Assembly: GCA_905178155.1 (NCBI GenBank)
Contig: CAJINV010000009.1
Location: 1,609,907-1,673,906 of the forward strand
Direction: 5' to 3'
DNA length: 64,000 nucleotides
Source: Amoebophrya sp. A120
Taxonomy: Eukaryota; Sar; Dinophyceae; Syndiniales; Amoebophryaceae
A model generated the notes under the pieces. That model saw nothing but the letters and a program-made list of their open reading frames with translations. It had not been told where the DNA came from and did no database searches. Shown here one piece after another: positions 1 through 12,715 of this stretch (positions are counted from its first letter, which is position 1; each line of letters begins with the position of its first letter). Made by a program: the position numbers and the translations under genes.

Positions 1-160
1 GCGTACGTTATTGAAAACAAGCTCGGGATAGTACTACACACTACAAACAGGGTAAAAGGGATAATCTACAACAATAGGCTGAACCTGAAGAAATAGCGTA
101 CCACTGAGAGAATTTATTATCGAGAAAAATCACAGAGAGCAGGATAAGAAAGAATTTATT

Positions 161-3117
161 ATGGAGAAATATTATGCCAACGAACAGATTGGGCAGTCCA
201 GCTCCTCGTGTGCCCGGGATCTGAACAACGACCTGAACGACAACATGGGTACGACATCACAACCGGGCTTCCTGCAGCGCATCATCGGGAAGTGCCTGCA
301 CAGCCGGCAGTACCTGCCGCTCGGCCACGATGCGGAGCAGCAGCGAGGGGGCGACGGAGACGTGTCTGCGGGGCACGTCGGGAGGTACATCTCCCTCGCG
401 AACAACGACCGGGCAAGCAAGTTCGCCTGCCACGTGCCGGCGATCATCACGTTCAGTTCAACGGCACTGTTTCTCTTCGCGCTCTTCTACTCCCAGGTGA
501 TGTTCATACATCTCACGCTTTTCATGGGCGCCTGGATGTTCGGCTGGGTGAGTTACATGGGCATTTGCAGCTACTTCGGCGTCAAGAAGATGCGATACGA
601 ATGCAGCCAGGACTGGGGCAAGCAGTGGGAGGATTATTTGGTACCAATGGGCGAGTTAGTTTCAATTTTATGATACTACGTACACTTTCATGATGACACA
701 TTTGTCAGTAACTACATACTTAGATAGATTTGGATTGTTTGCGTATGTGCGTGCATGTGGGGGTTTTTACTCATGTGCCAACTCGCATTCCGATCAATCA
801 ACAGGCTCGCAATCCGGGTTGCGACGAGGGTCTGCTGCATTTCGTTATTTTGCCAAATTACGACGAAGAGGAGGAAATGATGTCGCAAACGATTAACAAC
901 GTGGCCAACAACAAGCTCGCGAAAAAATACATGGTCGTTGTGCTCGCCATGGAAGCACGAGAGGGCGAAGCAGGACAACAGAAAGCAAACAAGTATAGCT
1001 AGACTGTAGTGTTTTTACTCAATGGTTTGTCGTAGTCGTGCAGAAAATTTGTTCTGTCGCGGGTTTGCAATGCTCCCTACTAACCCGCGGATGTCACAGT
1101 CATGTCAGTCATGATTTATGAATATACTTGCAATTATGGGACGCGATAGATACTTACAAGCAATAAGCAAAATCAACAACGAACCTCACAGCCTGATCCA
1201 GAGACACCAGCACCTGTTCAAGGCCATGTTTGCGACTTACCATCCGGCAAGCATCCCGGGCGAAGTGAAGGGGAAATCCTCAAACACGCAGTGGGCTTAC
1301 CGTGAAGTGCAAAGATGGTATGTTTTTCGTACCCAAGAAAAACTTCAGGCTAGTTCCAAAGCCAAGTGCAAGTATGTAAATCTCAATGTTGCCGTTCCTG
1401 AATACTAGGAGTCAGATCTTCTTGCAGCGTCGGCGTCCGCAACTCCACGCCACGAGAGAAACTAACACACGAAACAAAAACAGGTATGGAGCCCACGTCT
1501 CTCGCGAAGGAGGGGAGCAGGATGCGAGCAAGGTTTTCTTGACGGTCGCGGATGCCGACAGCATCCACCACAAAGAGTACTTTGCCAATTTGACGCTAAA
1601 GGCCATGCCACTCTCAAGGGAAGAGCGAACCTGGACCATGTGGCAGCCACCAATACTGAACTGGAGAAACTGGGAAACGGTATAATGACATCAGCTAGGC
1701 TTGTTTTTACTAGCATCCAGCATGATCGGAAACTGACACGACCCCGGAACCGGATCAAAATCTCAATGCATTTTGTTTGTTCTTCCATCTTCGCGTTTCC
1801 TAAATCAAATCGCAAACGACCAACACGCGGCCTCTTTTCAGGTTCCCGGTCCCGTCCGGACTTCCTCTTACGGGACCTTTCTGTTCGAAGTTTCCGGTCT
1901 GGTGTCCTCCCCGGTGATTGACCACTTGGTCTTTTCGACCTACACACTCACGCTCGCGCTGGCCAACCACCCCATCGTGGACGGGTGGGATGCCGACGTG
2001 ATCGCGGAGGACCACCACATGTACATGAAGTGCCTCTGCGCCTGCCACTGGGAGTCACTGCTGTCCAACGAGTCGAACCGGAGTGTGAAGGGGATTTCCA
2101 AACTGAAGATCGAGGCCCTGTACACCCCGGTGACCAGCTACCTGGTCGAGGACAGCCGCGGCTGCCTGCACAACATCTACAGTCGCTACAAGCAGGCCAG
2201 GAGGCACATGCAGGGCATCTCCGAGCTCGCGTACCTGCTCCTCCAGCACTACAGCATCGCCACCACCAGTCGGGAAAGCATGCCGTGGCCGGCGCACCTG
2301 CAGATGCTGAACTTGGTGGTCAAGTACTGCACGGTGTCGATTTTGAACTGCGTCCACACGCTGGTCTTGCACCTCTTCGCCGTCACCTTCGCGATCTGGA
2401 TGGTGGCGGCGCTGTACCAGGGAACGCTGTTTGAGACGTTGGAGCAGCTGAACCAGATCCGGCTGGAATCGACCCTAGTGAACTTCCTGTGCCTGTTCCT
2501 CCAGTTCTCCACCCCGATCTTCGGCGCCGTGATCGTGGGCGCGAACTGGATGGGCGTAAAGGATTCGCTGGAGGGCTTGTACTGCCCCTTGTACTTTCTG
2601 TCGACAAAAACCTCCACGAGGGACGAACTGTATCAGGACATGCAGTACGGCGTCGCAACGCCCGACCGGAACGGAAATTTGGTCAGCGTGGAGCCACTAC
2701 CAATGGGGACAGACTTGAAAATGATGAAGAAGAAGGGCCTGCAGATCGTGCCCCTGCAGAGGAAACTCACCTACTGGGGCCAGTTGAAGACCTTCGTGCA
2801 GGTATATAGTATGTTGGAACTTTATTTCATACTTCGAGCGGGTTGTCGTGCGGCAGTTTTTGTTTCCATCTTGAAGATGAAAAAATACTGCGTATTCCAT
2901 TTATTTACAGGTTTACACCGACATCAACGTGATCGGGCAGCCAACACTTCTGCTATACGGCACAATTCCGCTGTTCCAGACGGCAATCTCGCTTTCGCAG
3001 TACGGACACAAATTCGATTACATCGTCGCTGCCAAGCCCGAAGCGCGAAAAATCGAGTCCGCCACCACCAGCAGCGGGTCGGCTTCTTCGTCCGAAGAGT
3101 GCGACAACGTCGTGTAA
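161..3117 (+). CDS. GT2-like multi-pass membrane glycosyltransferase, 6 exons
   Basis: Exons 161-640, 805-992, 1192-1317, 1484-1679, 1842-2801 and 2911-3117 join in phase to 718 codons plus stop; all five introns are GT-AG. The protein has a disordered N-terminus, hydrophobic segments near residues 85-140, then a glycosyltransferase family 2-like core: HFVILPNYDEEEE near 175, VADADS (candidate metal-binding Asp motif) near 287 and VIAEDHHMYMKC near 384. Membrane segments follow near 486-525, 541-568 and 657-680. By family knowledge it would transfer sugars from a nucleotide-sugar at an internal or surface membrane; substrate cannot be inferred. The QPPILNW stretch before the last large exon also fits this family. 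The start is the first ATG of a long open exon. Exon 1/2 junction is the least certain, because alternative donors lie a few bases downstream. Confidence 0.8.
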
Positions 3118-5500
3118 ATTATAGCATGGACATGTAAACTGCACTTCATCATCTGTACCTACTGTGCTCCTTCTCCGTTGACTCCTTCTTCTATTCAATC
3201 GCGATACTCCTTCTATCATTTATTTCTGTGTTGACATCAATTCCAATTGTGATCCTAAACTAGTATGACATATACTCTCCTGTGTTTTACAACTACTGTT
3301 CAGTCGAGTTTACGTTAGCATCAGACAAACGTGATCATGTTTTAGCTTCTATTCTATTCATCTAACCTTCACCAGAAGCGGCCTGCTGAAGGTGGTGCAG
3401 GTCGTGAGGACCGCGTGCAATTTGTTGCTGCGGCCTTCTTCTATCAATACCATGCATTTTTTCAAAGTGTTTACGAACCAGTATCAAAGAAAGCCCTATC
3501 TGTAGATCTTTTAGCGGACTAGAGCGGTAGACGTCGTCAGCTTGACGATCAACTCGAGAGGTACGACTCACCACGACGGCGGCGTCAACTCGTACTAAGT
3601 GTCAATCTGCTGAAGCCTTCTACTCTCCTAGAAAACCACCGACAGCATCAGTACTCCAAGTTTTGTATCCTATCTCGAAGACAAACGTACAAAATTAACG
3701 TACAGTGAATCTTGTCAATTTTGATGAGAAAAACTGCCACGAGCACAATGTGTGTCGGCAGCACCTCTTTTCTATACCCTACACTAGTTTGCCATCCTTA
3801 TCGTAACTTTTTACCGACCTATTTGCAACTCGTGCAGTTGCTCGACCCTTTCGTAGCTTCCGTACCGACCTCTCAACACCGTATTAATTGAGTTGTTTAC
3901 TCGACATTTACAATAGCTGCCTTAAGTTTTGAACCCCCGAAATGGCCGCGTGGTAGTACAATAGGACAATGCTGCGAATGACATCACGCCCGGCCAAGAC
4001 GAACCTAGTACTCCCTTGAGAAGTACAGACCCTCTTCGATGATATTTGCAAAATAAGCAATAAACGCGTTTGATTTTTTCTAAAGTTTATTTGACCGGGA
4101 TAAAACAGACCACAATATCCGAAGAGATGAAGTGCCAATTTTATTTGGAAATATTTTCACGAGCACTACAGCACCTGTATATTATGTTGTTTACAAAAAA
4201 CGTTCGAAGACGAAAACCTGATTGGCCCCTGGCGCTCAAGGGAAATGCTTGAACATCAACGGGCAAGCCTGCTCGATCGCTCCTCTCTCTCAATTGCAAC
4301 TTGCCTGTGCGCAATCGCTGTTGAATGAGTAGAGGGGTGGTCTTCGCGAAAAGACTGCCGAAACAATTTTGACACCAGGACCACGTTACAAATCACAACA
4401 ATACTGGGAGGAAAACAAAACGACGATAAGAGTACAGTGCTTCTACTGAACCTCAGCAATAGACTACTACTAGAGCCTAGTAATAGCTTGCAGCAGAGCA
4501 ACTTCCAAAATTCCTTTCCCTAGTACAGGCCCACAGCTTTGATACAGTGGCATCATTGTGGAAAAGTTGATGTGTCTTGAACATCTAGAAATTCGTTTTG
4601 AATCACAGGGGGCATGATAAATTGATTCATAAATAAACATGATTCGATAAAAGACATCAAGCTCAGTTACACTGAGTTGGGAGACGAGCACCACTAGACC
4701 CCCTCCTAGAAAGCGTTTTCATCTTCATCATAGCGTGAGAAAAAAAACCGTGGTAGAAACAAATAGTCGTGGTGAAAATTGAAGGCAAGTGACACTTGAG
4801 GCACTACCATCTTCCTCTTCGAAGAACATGATTATCCGAGAAAATGACGACTATAGCATGAGCAAAATTACCAGAGAAATTCCACGGATCGCTCTCCTAT
4901 CTACGCTGCTTAAAATGTACCTTTGCCTTGAAATTGATAGTGTCCTCTCACGAAAACTGGTTGAACCAGATTTCGTCTGGGTTATTTTCAAGTGCAACGT
5001 CGATGAAATAGGAATGTCTAAAGGCCCTCGATTCGGATTTCAATTTGCATTTTCATCCGATCGAGGTATCGCAGACTGACGCATTTTTAAGCATGAGAAA
5101 TATGAATCAATCGAAATGAAGAAAAAATCGCAGGCGTTGACGAAGATGAAGATGTCTCTTCGAAATTTGTGGCACGCATTGAAAAAAATCCAGGAGCATT
5201 GTCCGTTGACAATCATCTCATATAATTAATTTCAGCGTTGACGCCGTGCCTGGTGTTCATCCCAGTCATTTTCCCTCTCGTCTTCGTCACAACACGAGAA
5301 TCGTCTCAGAGTGAAAAACGAAAGAGCGCAGAGTGGTTTTCGATCATTCCAAAAACAGGAACTGGTGAGTGAGTATTAGAGTGTGTTTTGCTCAATTGGG
5401 CAGTGAGTGTCCGTCGGCATACTAGAGTAATGTTTGTCGTGACAACTAACGCAAGACTAAGATTCATATTAACAAGAGGCCACGAGCCACCAACATCAAC
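3118..5500. other. Intergenic stretch without recognisable gene
   Basis: AT-richer sequence between two plus-strand coding blocks. The only longer open frame (4789-5079, plus) has no recognisable domain, no exon-like partner and no coding texture like its neighbours. No RNA gene, repeat array or regulatory site can be supported. Confidence 0.5.
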
Positions 5501-7005
5501 ATGAAGTCTATCGGAAGGCTGTTGTACGACAGCGGACGCAGGTCTATTTCGCAAAGAAACTGGCTGCAGTCTTCTTCTTCGGGTTCAATATTCGAGCTGC
5601 GCAGTCTAAGTCTTGACACACCGGAAGCAGGAGCTCGGCGAGCTTGGTTGAATACATGCAGTAGGCGTACCATGATGGGCTCTGAAGCAGAGCCGGTACG
5701 GACGCCTAATATTGCCACTACCCCGACCGACATGCAGGTTGAAAACTCCGGCAAAATCAGCACGAGTCAGTCTAATCGAACGAGAAATGCACTGAACATG
5801 GCGGATGACGTCAAAAAACTCATCCTACGGAAAGAGCTACAACCGTCTTATTCAACAAACCGCGTGGGTATCGTATCGACCTGCTCTGCGACGCCATGCG
5901 CGCAATCGACTCTGGTTTCGAGTTTTACACATTGCCGGTACGCTGGCCGGCAACCACATTGTACAAGTATCGGAGCAGTCATGCAGACGTGTGGTTACCC
6001 CTCGTAGTGAAAACAACATCGACCGCGATCCTATCTCGGAAGATATAGATACGTGTCAACACAAACCTTGATACCGGGGACGAGGTGCTATTCGACGACG
6101 ACCAAGAGCCCAGCTACCGATTCAAGTATTCGAGAAGCAAAAAGATGGACTCGTTCCTGCAAATCCACATTGGTATTGCTCCTGCTGCAGCTGCAAAGTT
6201 CTTTGTCTACGATCCTTTCACGCGGTATGATAAAGCGACTAACTCTGGCGATAAAAAGATGAAAGTGCGGAGGGGCCGCGGAGAACAAAGGCCAAAGTTC
6301 TTATTTCGTTCCTTTGAGGGGGCACTGGACCCACACTCTCTGGCTGACGTTTTGTGCGAGAACTGGCACGCTTCCACGCCTCTATCCCGGTATGATTGCT
6401 TTCGTTCAGTGACGGCGACGATGGATAATCCAAATCAAATTGTCGCGTCCACCGCATTGGCCGAAGCCGATAAACTTTTGTATCATCCAAATGGTTTGCG
6501 CTTGAGTTTCCCACCGCCGTGTTTCCGGACTCTCCACAACAGTCTGCTAAACGAGCACAGGATCGTTCATCGAATTGCGATCAACCGTTCGCAGTATTTC
6601 GGGAAGGAGATTAAGCTGTCGACCAGGTTCAACAATAGCGGTTCAGGAAGAGAGCGTCCATTAAGTGTTCAAGAAATAGAGTGCCTGGATTTTGTTATTG
6701 TGCTGGACTACGAGCAGGCAGAGCTGCAAAACTTACGGGGGCTTTTTTGCTTGCCGAAAAAAGAGGTCATTGAATGTCTCACCACGTCAGAAAGAAGAGC
6801 TAGGTCGCAGCCCCACCGGCAACACGAATGCAGCGAAATAAAAACCTTTGGTCTGTACCCACCTGCCGTTGTACCACGGCTAACCTGGGCAAAGACAAAA
6901 GAAAAGGCGATGAGACAGATGGATTACTACATTGATCCCTCCTTGAGCGGTGCAGGAGAGAAATTGAAGAATATTTATTTGCGCAACAACAATACATCTG
7001 CATGA
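5501..7005 (+). pseudogene. Unrecognised gene, apparently frameshifted with an in-frame stop
   Basis: An ATG at 5501 opens an Arg/Ser-rich N-terminus that could be a mitochondrial targeting peptide (MKSIGRLLYDSGRRSIS). From about 5850 the better coding signal moves to another frame, reading LFNKPRGYRIDLLCDAMRA and then HADVWLPLVVKTT, and this frame runs through one in-frame TAG near 6045 into the long frame 6085-7005. The latter includes FFVYDPFTRYD, LDFVIVLDYEQ and LTWAKTKEKAMRQMDYYIDP. No canonical intron removes both the shift and the stop. The D...VxK arrangement loosely recalls a PD-(D/E)XK nuclease core, but this is weak. Either a decayed gene or mobile-element remnant, or a gene with introns I could not resolve. 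Confidence 0.4.
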
Positions 7006-7790
7006 ATACCTATGTATACTTATCAGCATACCCGAGACCGAGTGAAGGCAAGAGTGCAAACCTTAGGTTGCTTTCTCAAAGGAACGGTGGCTCGAGCCGC
7101 TGCTTTCACTGATAGTGCATTGAGTGTTCCAAGTTCATCATGAGTAGCAATGCGAAGAGGGCACATCTGAAAAAATTGAAGAGAGTGAGTTTTTGACCAT
7201 GAGTGAATTAGTCGGTTTGCTTACTCAGATCCTCCGAGGCGGTGACGAGGCTGCGAATTTATTTCTGTAATTCAATTTCAGAGAGGTATGACTATGAGCA
7301 TGCAGTGCACGAAAGGAAACTATAATGATGCAACATAATAGTCCAAAGCCAAACTTAAAACTACTATATTCACAGGAGGCTATTCTTCGGGAGGAAGTGC
7401 TATTTATTTAGCCCCCTTTTTTTGGAAGAAAAACCCGAAAGAAGTACGGGAGACTGGAGTGATCTAGTTTTGTTTTGTCTTTTTGAAGTGGAACTAACGG
7501 AAGTAACACAATTCTGTGAATGGTTTTGACTTTTGTGTAGTCAAACTTTAGGAGAGGAAGTCTAAACTGTTCCCAAGACCATAGTCAAGGCGATCGCAGT
7601 GTATTTTTGACCAATAGCTCAAAAGGCGAAACAACTTTTTGGCGCAAAATTTCTTTTTCAACGAAGGTTTTCGTGTCGCTCCACAACGAGAGGTACATAC
7701 TTTTTATCCAGGTAGTAACCGAAGTTTCAGGAGTTCTCTAACAGAAAACCGTGGTCGTCTTTTCTCTTGATCACGACATCGATCACGACT
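7006..7790. other. Intergenic, nothing identified
   Basis: Short AT-rich interval upstream of the next gene; no open frame, repeat or RNA feature can be supported. Confidence 0.5.
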
Positions 7791-9332
7791 ATGGCCGCTG
7801 CAAGCCAGGTGACGCAGCAGCAGCGTCAGCCGCGCGCGGCTGCAAAGAAGCCGAAGGGGAGTGCGCAGTCGCGTTCGGGTTCTTCCTCCTCTTTCGAGGA
7901 TCTGTCTCCTTACATGGAAGACGAAACCACTTTCGGGGGGAAGTCTCAACCCGAGACCCCGGCGTTCCGGGACCAGACGGAGAACACGTTGGTCTTGTTA
8001 CCGCGGACCATGGAACCTGTGGCCAAGGGAAATCGTTCCGGCGCTGCTGGTACAGACAACTACACGCCGTTTTTTTAATCTTGATCCGTAGGTACAGGTT
8101 AGTAGCACCACCGCATGCAGTGTTGTATTTGCAAAGCAACAGCAAGCCAGTATGAGCTTTTGCTTTTTTAACTCGTATAAACTTAAACAAAAACAGGTTC
8201 TGTCAAATCCTCCAACTCGGGCAGCCTTGTCCTGGTCGACAGCCCGTCCGACGTGATCTCTCTTTCTTCCTCCGGAAACGCGCTCGCTTCCTCGAATTTC
8301 ACCAGTAATGTGAGTTTGCTGATGTCTTCGAACGCTTCGTCCCCGGCCGCGTCGACCAAGCACGCAACCGGACAACTGCGGATGTTGAAGAAAAACAAGT
8401 TCGGGGTGAAGCCCTACGAGGGTGAACAAGCCGCGCAGATTGGTACCAACGAGCTGGAAAGCGACATGGATTCGAACGAGATGACGACCGATGACTTTCG
8501 CTACAGCGGCACGAAGCGTGGCGGGGTCGTGAAGCGGTCCTTTCAGTCCGCGGACACGCATGCGGGGAGGCAGGAGACTGGCTCCTGGGCGCAGCGCAAG
8601 AAGGAGCACGAGAAACGCAGCAAGGCGAACAAGGACAAGAACCGGTTCGGGGAATTTCGCCCGCGCCACTACGCCGGCACCGTCGGGTTTCTGGCCAGCA
8701 AGGGGAAGCAAGCGGAGATTCAGGACGTGAAGGAAGTGGTTTTTCACATTAATTCTGGAAGTGCGCAGCAAGAAAATACGCGTCCCATGACCACAACTTC
8801 TGGTGCCGGTGGAAACAAATCTAAGATGCAGTCCACGGCGGGCAATAACACTTCTACGCCCGCGACCTGGACTCCGCGCACGTCTCCGGCGGGGAAAATG
8901 AACTATGCGCAGATGAAGACTATCAGTTTGGACAAGCCGTTGAAGTGGGCGATTGAAGCCGATCTGAATTCCGGGTGCCAGGAGCTCGCGAACATCTCGC
9001 AGATCCCCGTGCGCGTGGAGCAAAATCGTCGCGTGAGCGGCAAGGTGCTCGGCGGATCCCCGATGAAAGGGCATCTGGAAAAGGTGTACTACCCGCAGGG
9101 AGGTGCGAATTCGCCTTCCGCGGCGGAGGCCATTGTGGACTGTCCCACGATTGGTGGCGGATCCATGATGGGCAAGACTACTCCGACCAAGAACCAGAAG
9201 CTTGTGAAAGGAAAAGGAAAACACGAGAAGAGCGCTGGCCGCTTCGAGGGCAAAAAAACGGCTTCTGCGGGCGCCGGGCAGCAAGAGCGGGTGGAACTCG
9301 TGATTTCTATTATGATGTACGATCACAAGTGA
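7791..9332 (+). CDS. Hypothetical disordered basic protein, 2 exons
   Basis: Exons 7791-8049 and 8197-9332 join in phase 1 through a GT-AG intron (donor gtacag, acceptor aacag) to give 464 residues. I do not recognise a family. The N-terminal 200 residues are Ser/Gln/Ala-rich and likely disordered. A more conserved-looking basic middle contains WAQRKKEHEKRSKANKDKNR and FRPRHYAGTVGFLASKGK, and the tail carries ISLDKPLKWAIEADLNSG and GHLEKVYYPQGG before a Lys/Gly-rich end. No signal peptide or membrane segment. Composition suggests an RNA-binding or scaffold role, but that is a guess. The start is the ATG after an open, non-coding-like leader; an upstream in-frame TTG is not credible as a start. 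Confidence 0.7.
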
Positions 9333-11564
9333 GAAGAGGAATGAGGAATCATACATAGTAAGGTGATGAACAATCCGAATCCGAGGAAGCGACGCGGTGA
9401 AAACAAGAACGAACCACATAGATTTTGATCTAACAGTGGCTGCTTGCGGAGTAGTTGAAAAGTCACTAGATTTGTATGTCTTAACCATGTGAAGCAAGTG
9501 TGCTATATTATTGTACCGTGTCAAATAATTTCATGTTGATATGATCGCTATCGGAAGACGGTGTTTCCAAAAATCTCGAATCCCTAGTTGAACGACCAAC
9601 ATAACGACAAATTTGAAATGATATATTGCTCTTGCATTGCTACGAAAACGAAAGAAAGGAAAAAATAGAGTACCGATACAAGTTTTGAAAACCTGCGATC
9701 ATTCGTCTGACAAAAAAAGCTAAAACATGCAATTATCGATTGGGCGAACACTGCAGACTTATATTGCTGACCCCGGGATTTATGCCTGAAATCGGTAAGC
9801 TGAGTAGCCGTAAAGGCCCAGGGTTCTCTTCAGCATATGCTTAGCGCGTGGCTCCTATCCTGCATTTTTTGCTTCATAAACATGTCAAAAGGGAATGCCA
9901 TTCTTTCCCGAGTTTATAAAGGTATACATAGAGCTCCGATATTGTTGCAAAAGCTAGAAGTAGAATTGCACATCAGAAAATGGCACGCATCGTTTGGCTG
10001 TCTCGCTGGTACTTAAGTACTTGCAAGTGGCACTTATAGTACAGCAGCACGCCGGGCTGAGTGTAGACGAGTGCGGTCATCATGGCACAATTTTAGTCTT
10101 GTATTCCAAAGATCACATCAACACACAATCCCCGCGTCACATCCGAAATCGGTAGGCTGAGTAGCCGTAAGGACCCCTTCCGCCTACGTTTATTGTGCAC
10201 TACTGAAGAAGTATATCGATTAGTCCTAGGAAAATTGCACCTTTCAGCATTCACTATCACTACTGTGTTTCCTTGCGAGCGGATACATAGCATTTCCATT
10301 TTGAGCATTTCCAGTTCTTTTTGTTTGTTTTTTATCTTCTCGACCTGATTGATGTCAGCTACGAGTCACAAGGAGGCAGAGGACACTCGTATGGATGTCA
10401 GCTACCAATTTTAGTCTTAATATCTGAACTTCTTTGTTAATTTTCCCGAAATATATTTAGCTTCAAAGAAAAATAAAGTATACAGTTTAAGTAGCACAAT
10501 TGAAGGGGACGCGGTGAGATTCGGTGTTGCTCTAATTTCATGCTCTCGAAAGTCTGCAAAATCAACGTAATTTGTTGCAATGAATTGCAAGTTGCGCTGT
10601 TGAAATATCACTGCACTCGAGAATCTCATCCATTGATTTGCAGCAGTCTTTCCAAATTAGGCAGAGCTTTTTAAAGGAACGGGAAGACGAACAAGTGGCA
10701 TGACGCACATGCCAATTTTCCGTAATCAAAAAAGCATACATAGTACTGTTTTAGCAAACACTTTTTACAAAATTGCCCCGCGAGCAACTTAATCTTAACT
10801 CCATACCAGTTTGTCATGAAGTAGCCCGCGATTCAGCGTTTACAACGACGTGTAAAAATATCAAACATTCCATGGCGGGAGAAAAGTTGGCCCTTAAGAT
10901 GAGTATGGAAAGTAAAACACATGCAGAGCACGGACAATTATGATGGGATGCATAGTTGTATTCCAACTAAAAAACCTTGAAGAATGTTGAAGCCCCTGCG
11001 TGTTGTACAGATGCTCACATCATCAAAAACGAGTAAATTTTGCAAACACCGTTGTAATTTGAGAGTACGCATTGAAAGCCTTATACCATGCTTGGAAACT
11101 CCAGAGAAGGCGACGGAGCCGCTGCAGTTCCGCATGGATTAGTTTCTTCACAGCTGTATAATTTGATGTTCACCAAACATTACATTGCAGGTGCGTGATA
11201 GAAGCAATCTTCGTTTATTGTGTCTGTTTCACGAGATAGAAGCCTCACTACACCCCTGGAGAGGCACGAAATTCCAAGGCTGAGTTTGTCTGAGCTGAGC
11301 TGCCGTCTTCACAAAGTTGTGGTTCATAATAAGTATCGCCTTGTTTACGCATGTAAGACGTAAAATTCTTGTGTACTGTAGTTTTGTTTCAGCGTCAACT
11401 TCGTGATTAAAACCGGCTTGTCAACGTAAAGTCGAGTCAGATACTACCTCGTATTGTTTGAATTGGCTGCTGCTACACTACGCTGTCGCAACAAAGTCCT
11501 CCTTCGCTTTCTACTTCAGTCTATCATTCACTTTCTTCTCGTCCACAATCACAACGGAAACATC
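9333..11564. other. Long intergenic region with one short repeat pair
   Basis: No supported gene on either strand. The only structure seen is a diverged direct repeat of about 28 bp, GAAATCGGTA(A/G)GCTGAGTA followed by GCCGTAA, near 9788-9815 and 10145-10172. Confidence 0.5.
9788..10172 (+). repeat. Pair of diverged 28-bp direct repeats
   Basis: The copies at about 9788-9815 and 10145-10172 share GAAATCGGTA, GCTGAGTAGCCGTAA with one internal difference, then diverge after a purine/C-rich tail. They are about 357 bp apart in intergenic DNA. Function unknown; they may be remnants of a dispersed repeat. Confidence 0.5.
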
Positions 11565-12715
11565 ATGGCAACCCCGACAATTCCCCACCCCTCTTTGGCG
11601 AAAGCCGATGACTTTCTCCGGGTGATCAAGAAGAATCACGACAAGCGGTGGAAAAACGGCATTTCCTCTTTCAACGCGGAACGCGCTCCGTTCTGGCGGT
11701 TCGTGGTCAACGGCATGAAGGTGGCCGACTCGTGCAAAAGTTGCAACTACCTCCGGGCCATCGTCGCTGCGGAGATTGCCGTTTATGCCGATCGCGCGAT
11801 GCTCCCGCCAAAGGCCGCGCGGACCATGTTTGCCGACCTGGGGAAGAAGTTCGGTGGACAAGTCAACATCGTGAACAGCGCCGAGGGGGTTGGCACCGAC
11901 GTGGACGATGGCGAGATCCCGCGGATTCTGGCCAGCGCGATTCAGGACCTCGGGCCGAAGGAGACCATTCCGGAGGACGTAAAGGAGAGGCTGCTTGTCT
12001 GCGCAAAGAAGCTGATGCTGAACAACAAGCACCTGGGACCGAAGACCAAGCCGGGGCAAGAGATGGAGTACTGGAGTGCGGACCTGGAGACCCTGGGGCA
12101 GGACTTGCTGCAAAAGATTGGACAACTGAATTCGCACGTTTTGAAGGCGGTGGAGGACGAAGCTGCGGCGAAAAAAGCAGAGGAGACGAAGAAGATGCCA
12201 CAGCAACTTGCGCAGCTGCTGGACATGATGAATGGGAAGAACGCGACAACCAAGAGCGGGCAGGAAATGACGCAAGAGGAAACGGACATGCAGAACAAAT
12301 TTAGAAACTTTATGCGCCCCAAAGTAAGTGCGTGAGTTCGCTTTTGTGTAAAGTAGTTGTGTTAATACCGAGGAGCCAGTGCTTTTTTTCCGCATTGGAT
12401 CTGTGAACAAGCATCAACATGCGACAAAAAAAGTTGTCTGAAGAAATTAACTTCTACCCCCAAGAACAGGTGCAGAAGACCCCCGGCGGACCGTTTCTCC
12501 CCATGAACGACGAGGAATACCAGAAGCATTTGGACGCCGTGAAAGACCCCGCCAAGAGGCGCAACATGTTCGCCCCCCTGCCCAAAGACGCGCTGGACAA
12601 GTGGCAGAAAGCGGATCGGGAAGCGGCGCAGAAAACGGATCGCCGGGACAAGGTGCTGCAAAGCATCGCCATGCCAAGCGGCCTCGGTGAGATGGAAACC
12701 GTGCGGGGGGCGTGA
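11565..12715 (+). CDS. Hypothetical protein, 2 exons
   Basis: Exons 11565-12323 and 12470-12715 join in phase 0 (donor gtaagt, acceptor aacag) to 334 residues. The family is not recognised. The N-terminal 150 residues look globular (FLRVIKKNHDKRWKNG, NYLRAIVAAEIAVYADRAM, ADLGKKFGGQVNIVNS). A charged helical part follows (AEETKKMPQQLAQLLDMMNG), and the second exon adds a Lys/Asp-rich C-terminus (MFAPLPKDALDKWQKADREA). No membrane segment or signal peptide. The ATG at 11565 is preferred over upstream in-frame sequence, which looks like leader. Confidence 0.7.

Noticed and set aside
4789-5079. 96-codon plus-strand open frame
   Set aside because: Isolated in AT-rich DNA without a recognisable product.
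7998-9524. 508-codon minus-strand open frame
   Set aside because: It lies entirely antisense to a two-exon gene with exact phase joining. It is Arg/His/Leu-rich, as typical of complements of GC-rich coding sequence, and has no recognisable domain.
11511-12410. 299-codon minus-strand open frame
   Set aside because: Covers the same DNA as the 11565 gene, whose plus-strand exons join in phase across a GT-AG intron; the antisense frame lacks motifs.
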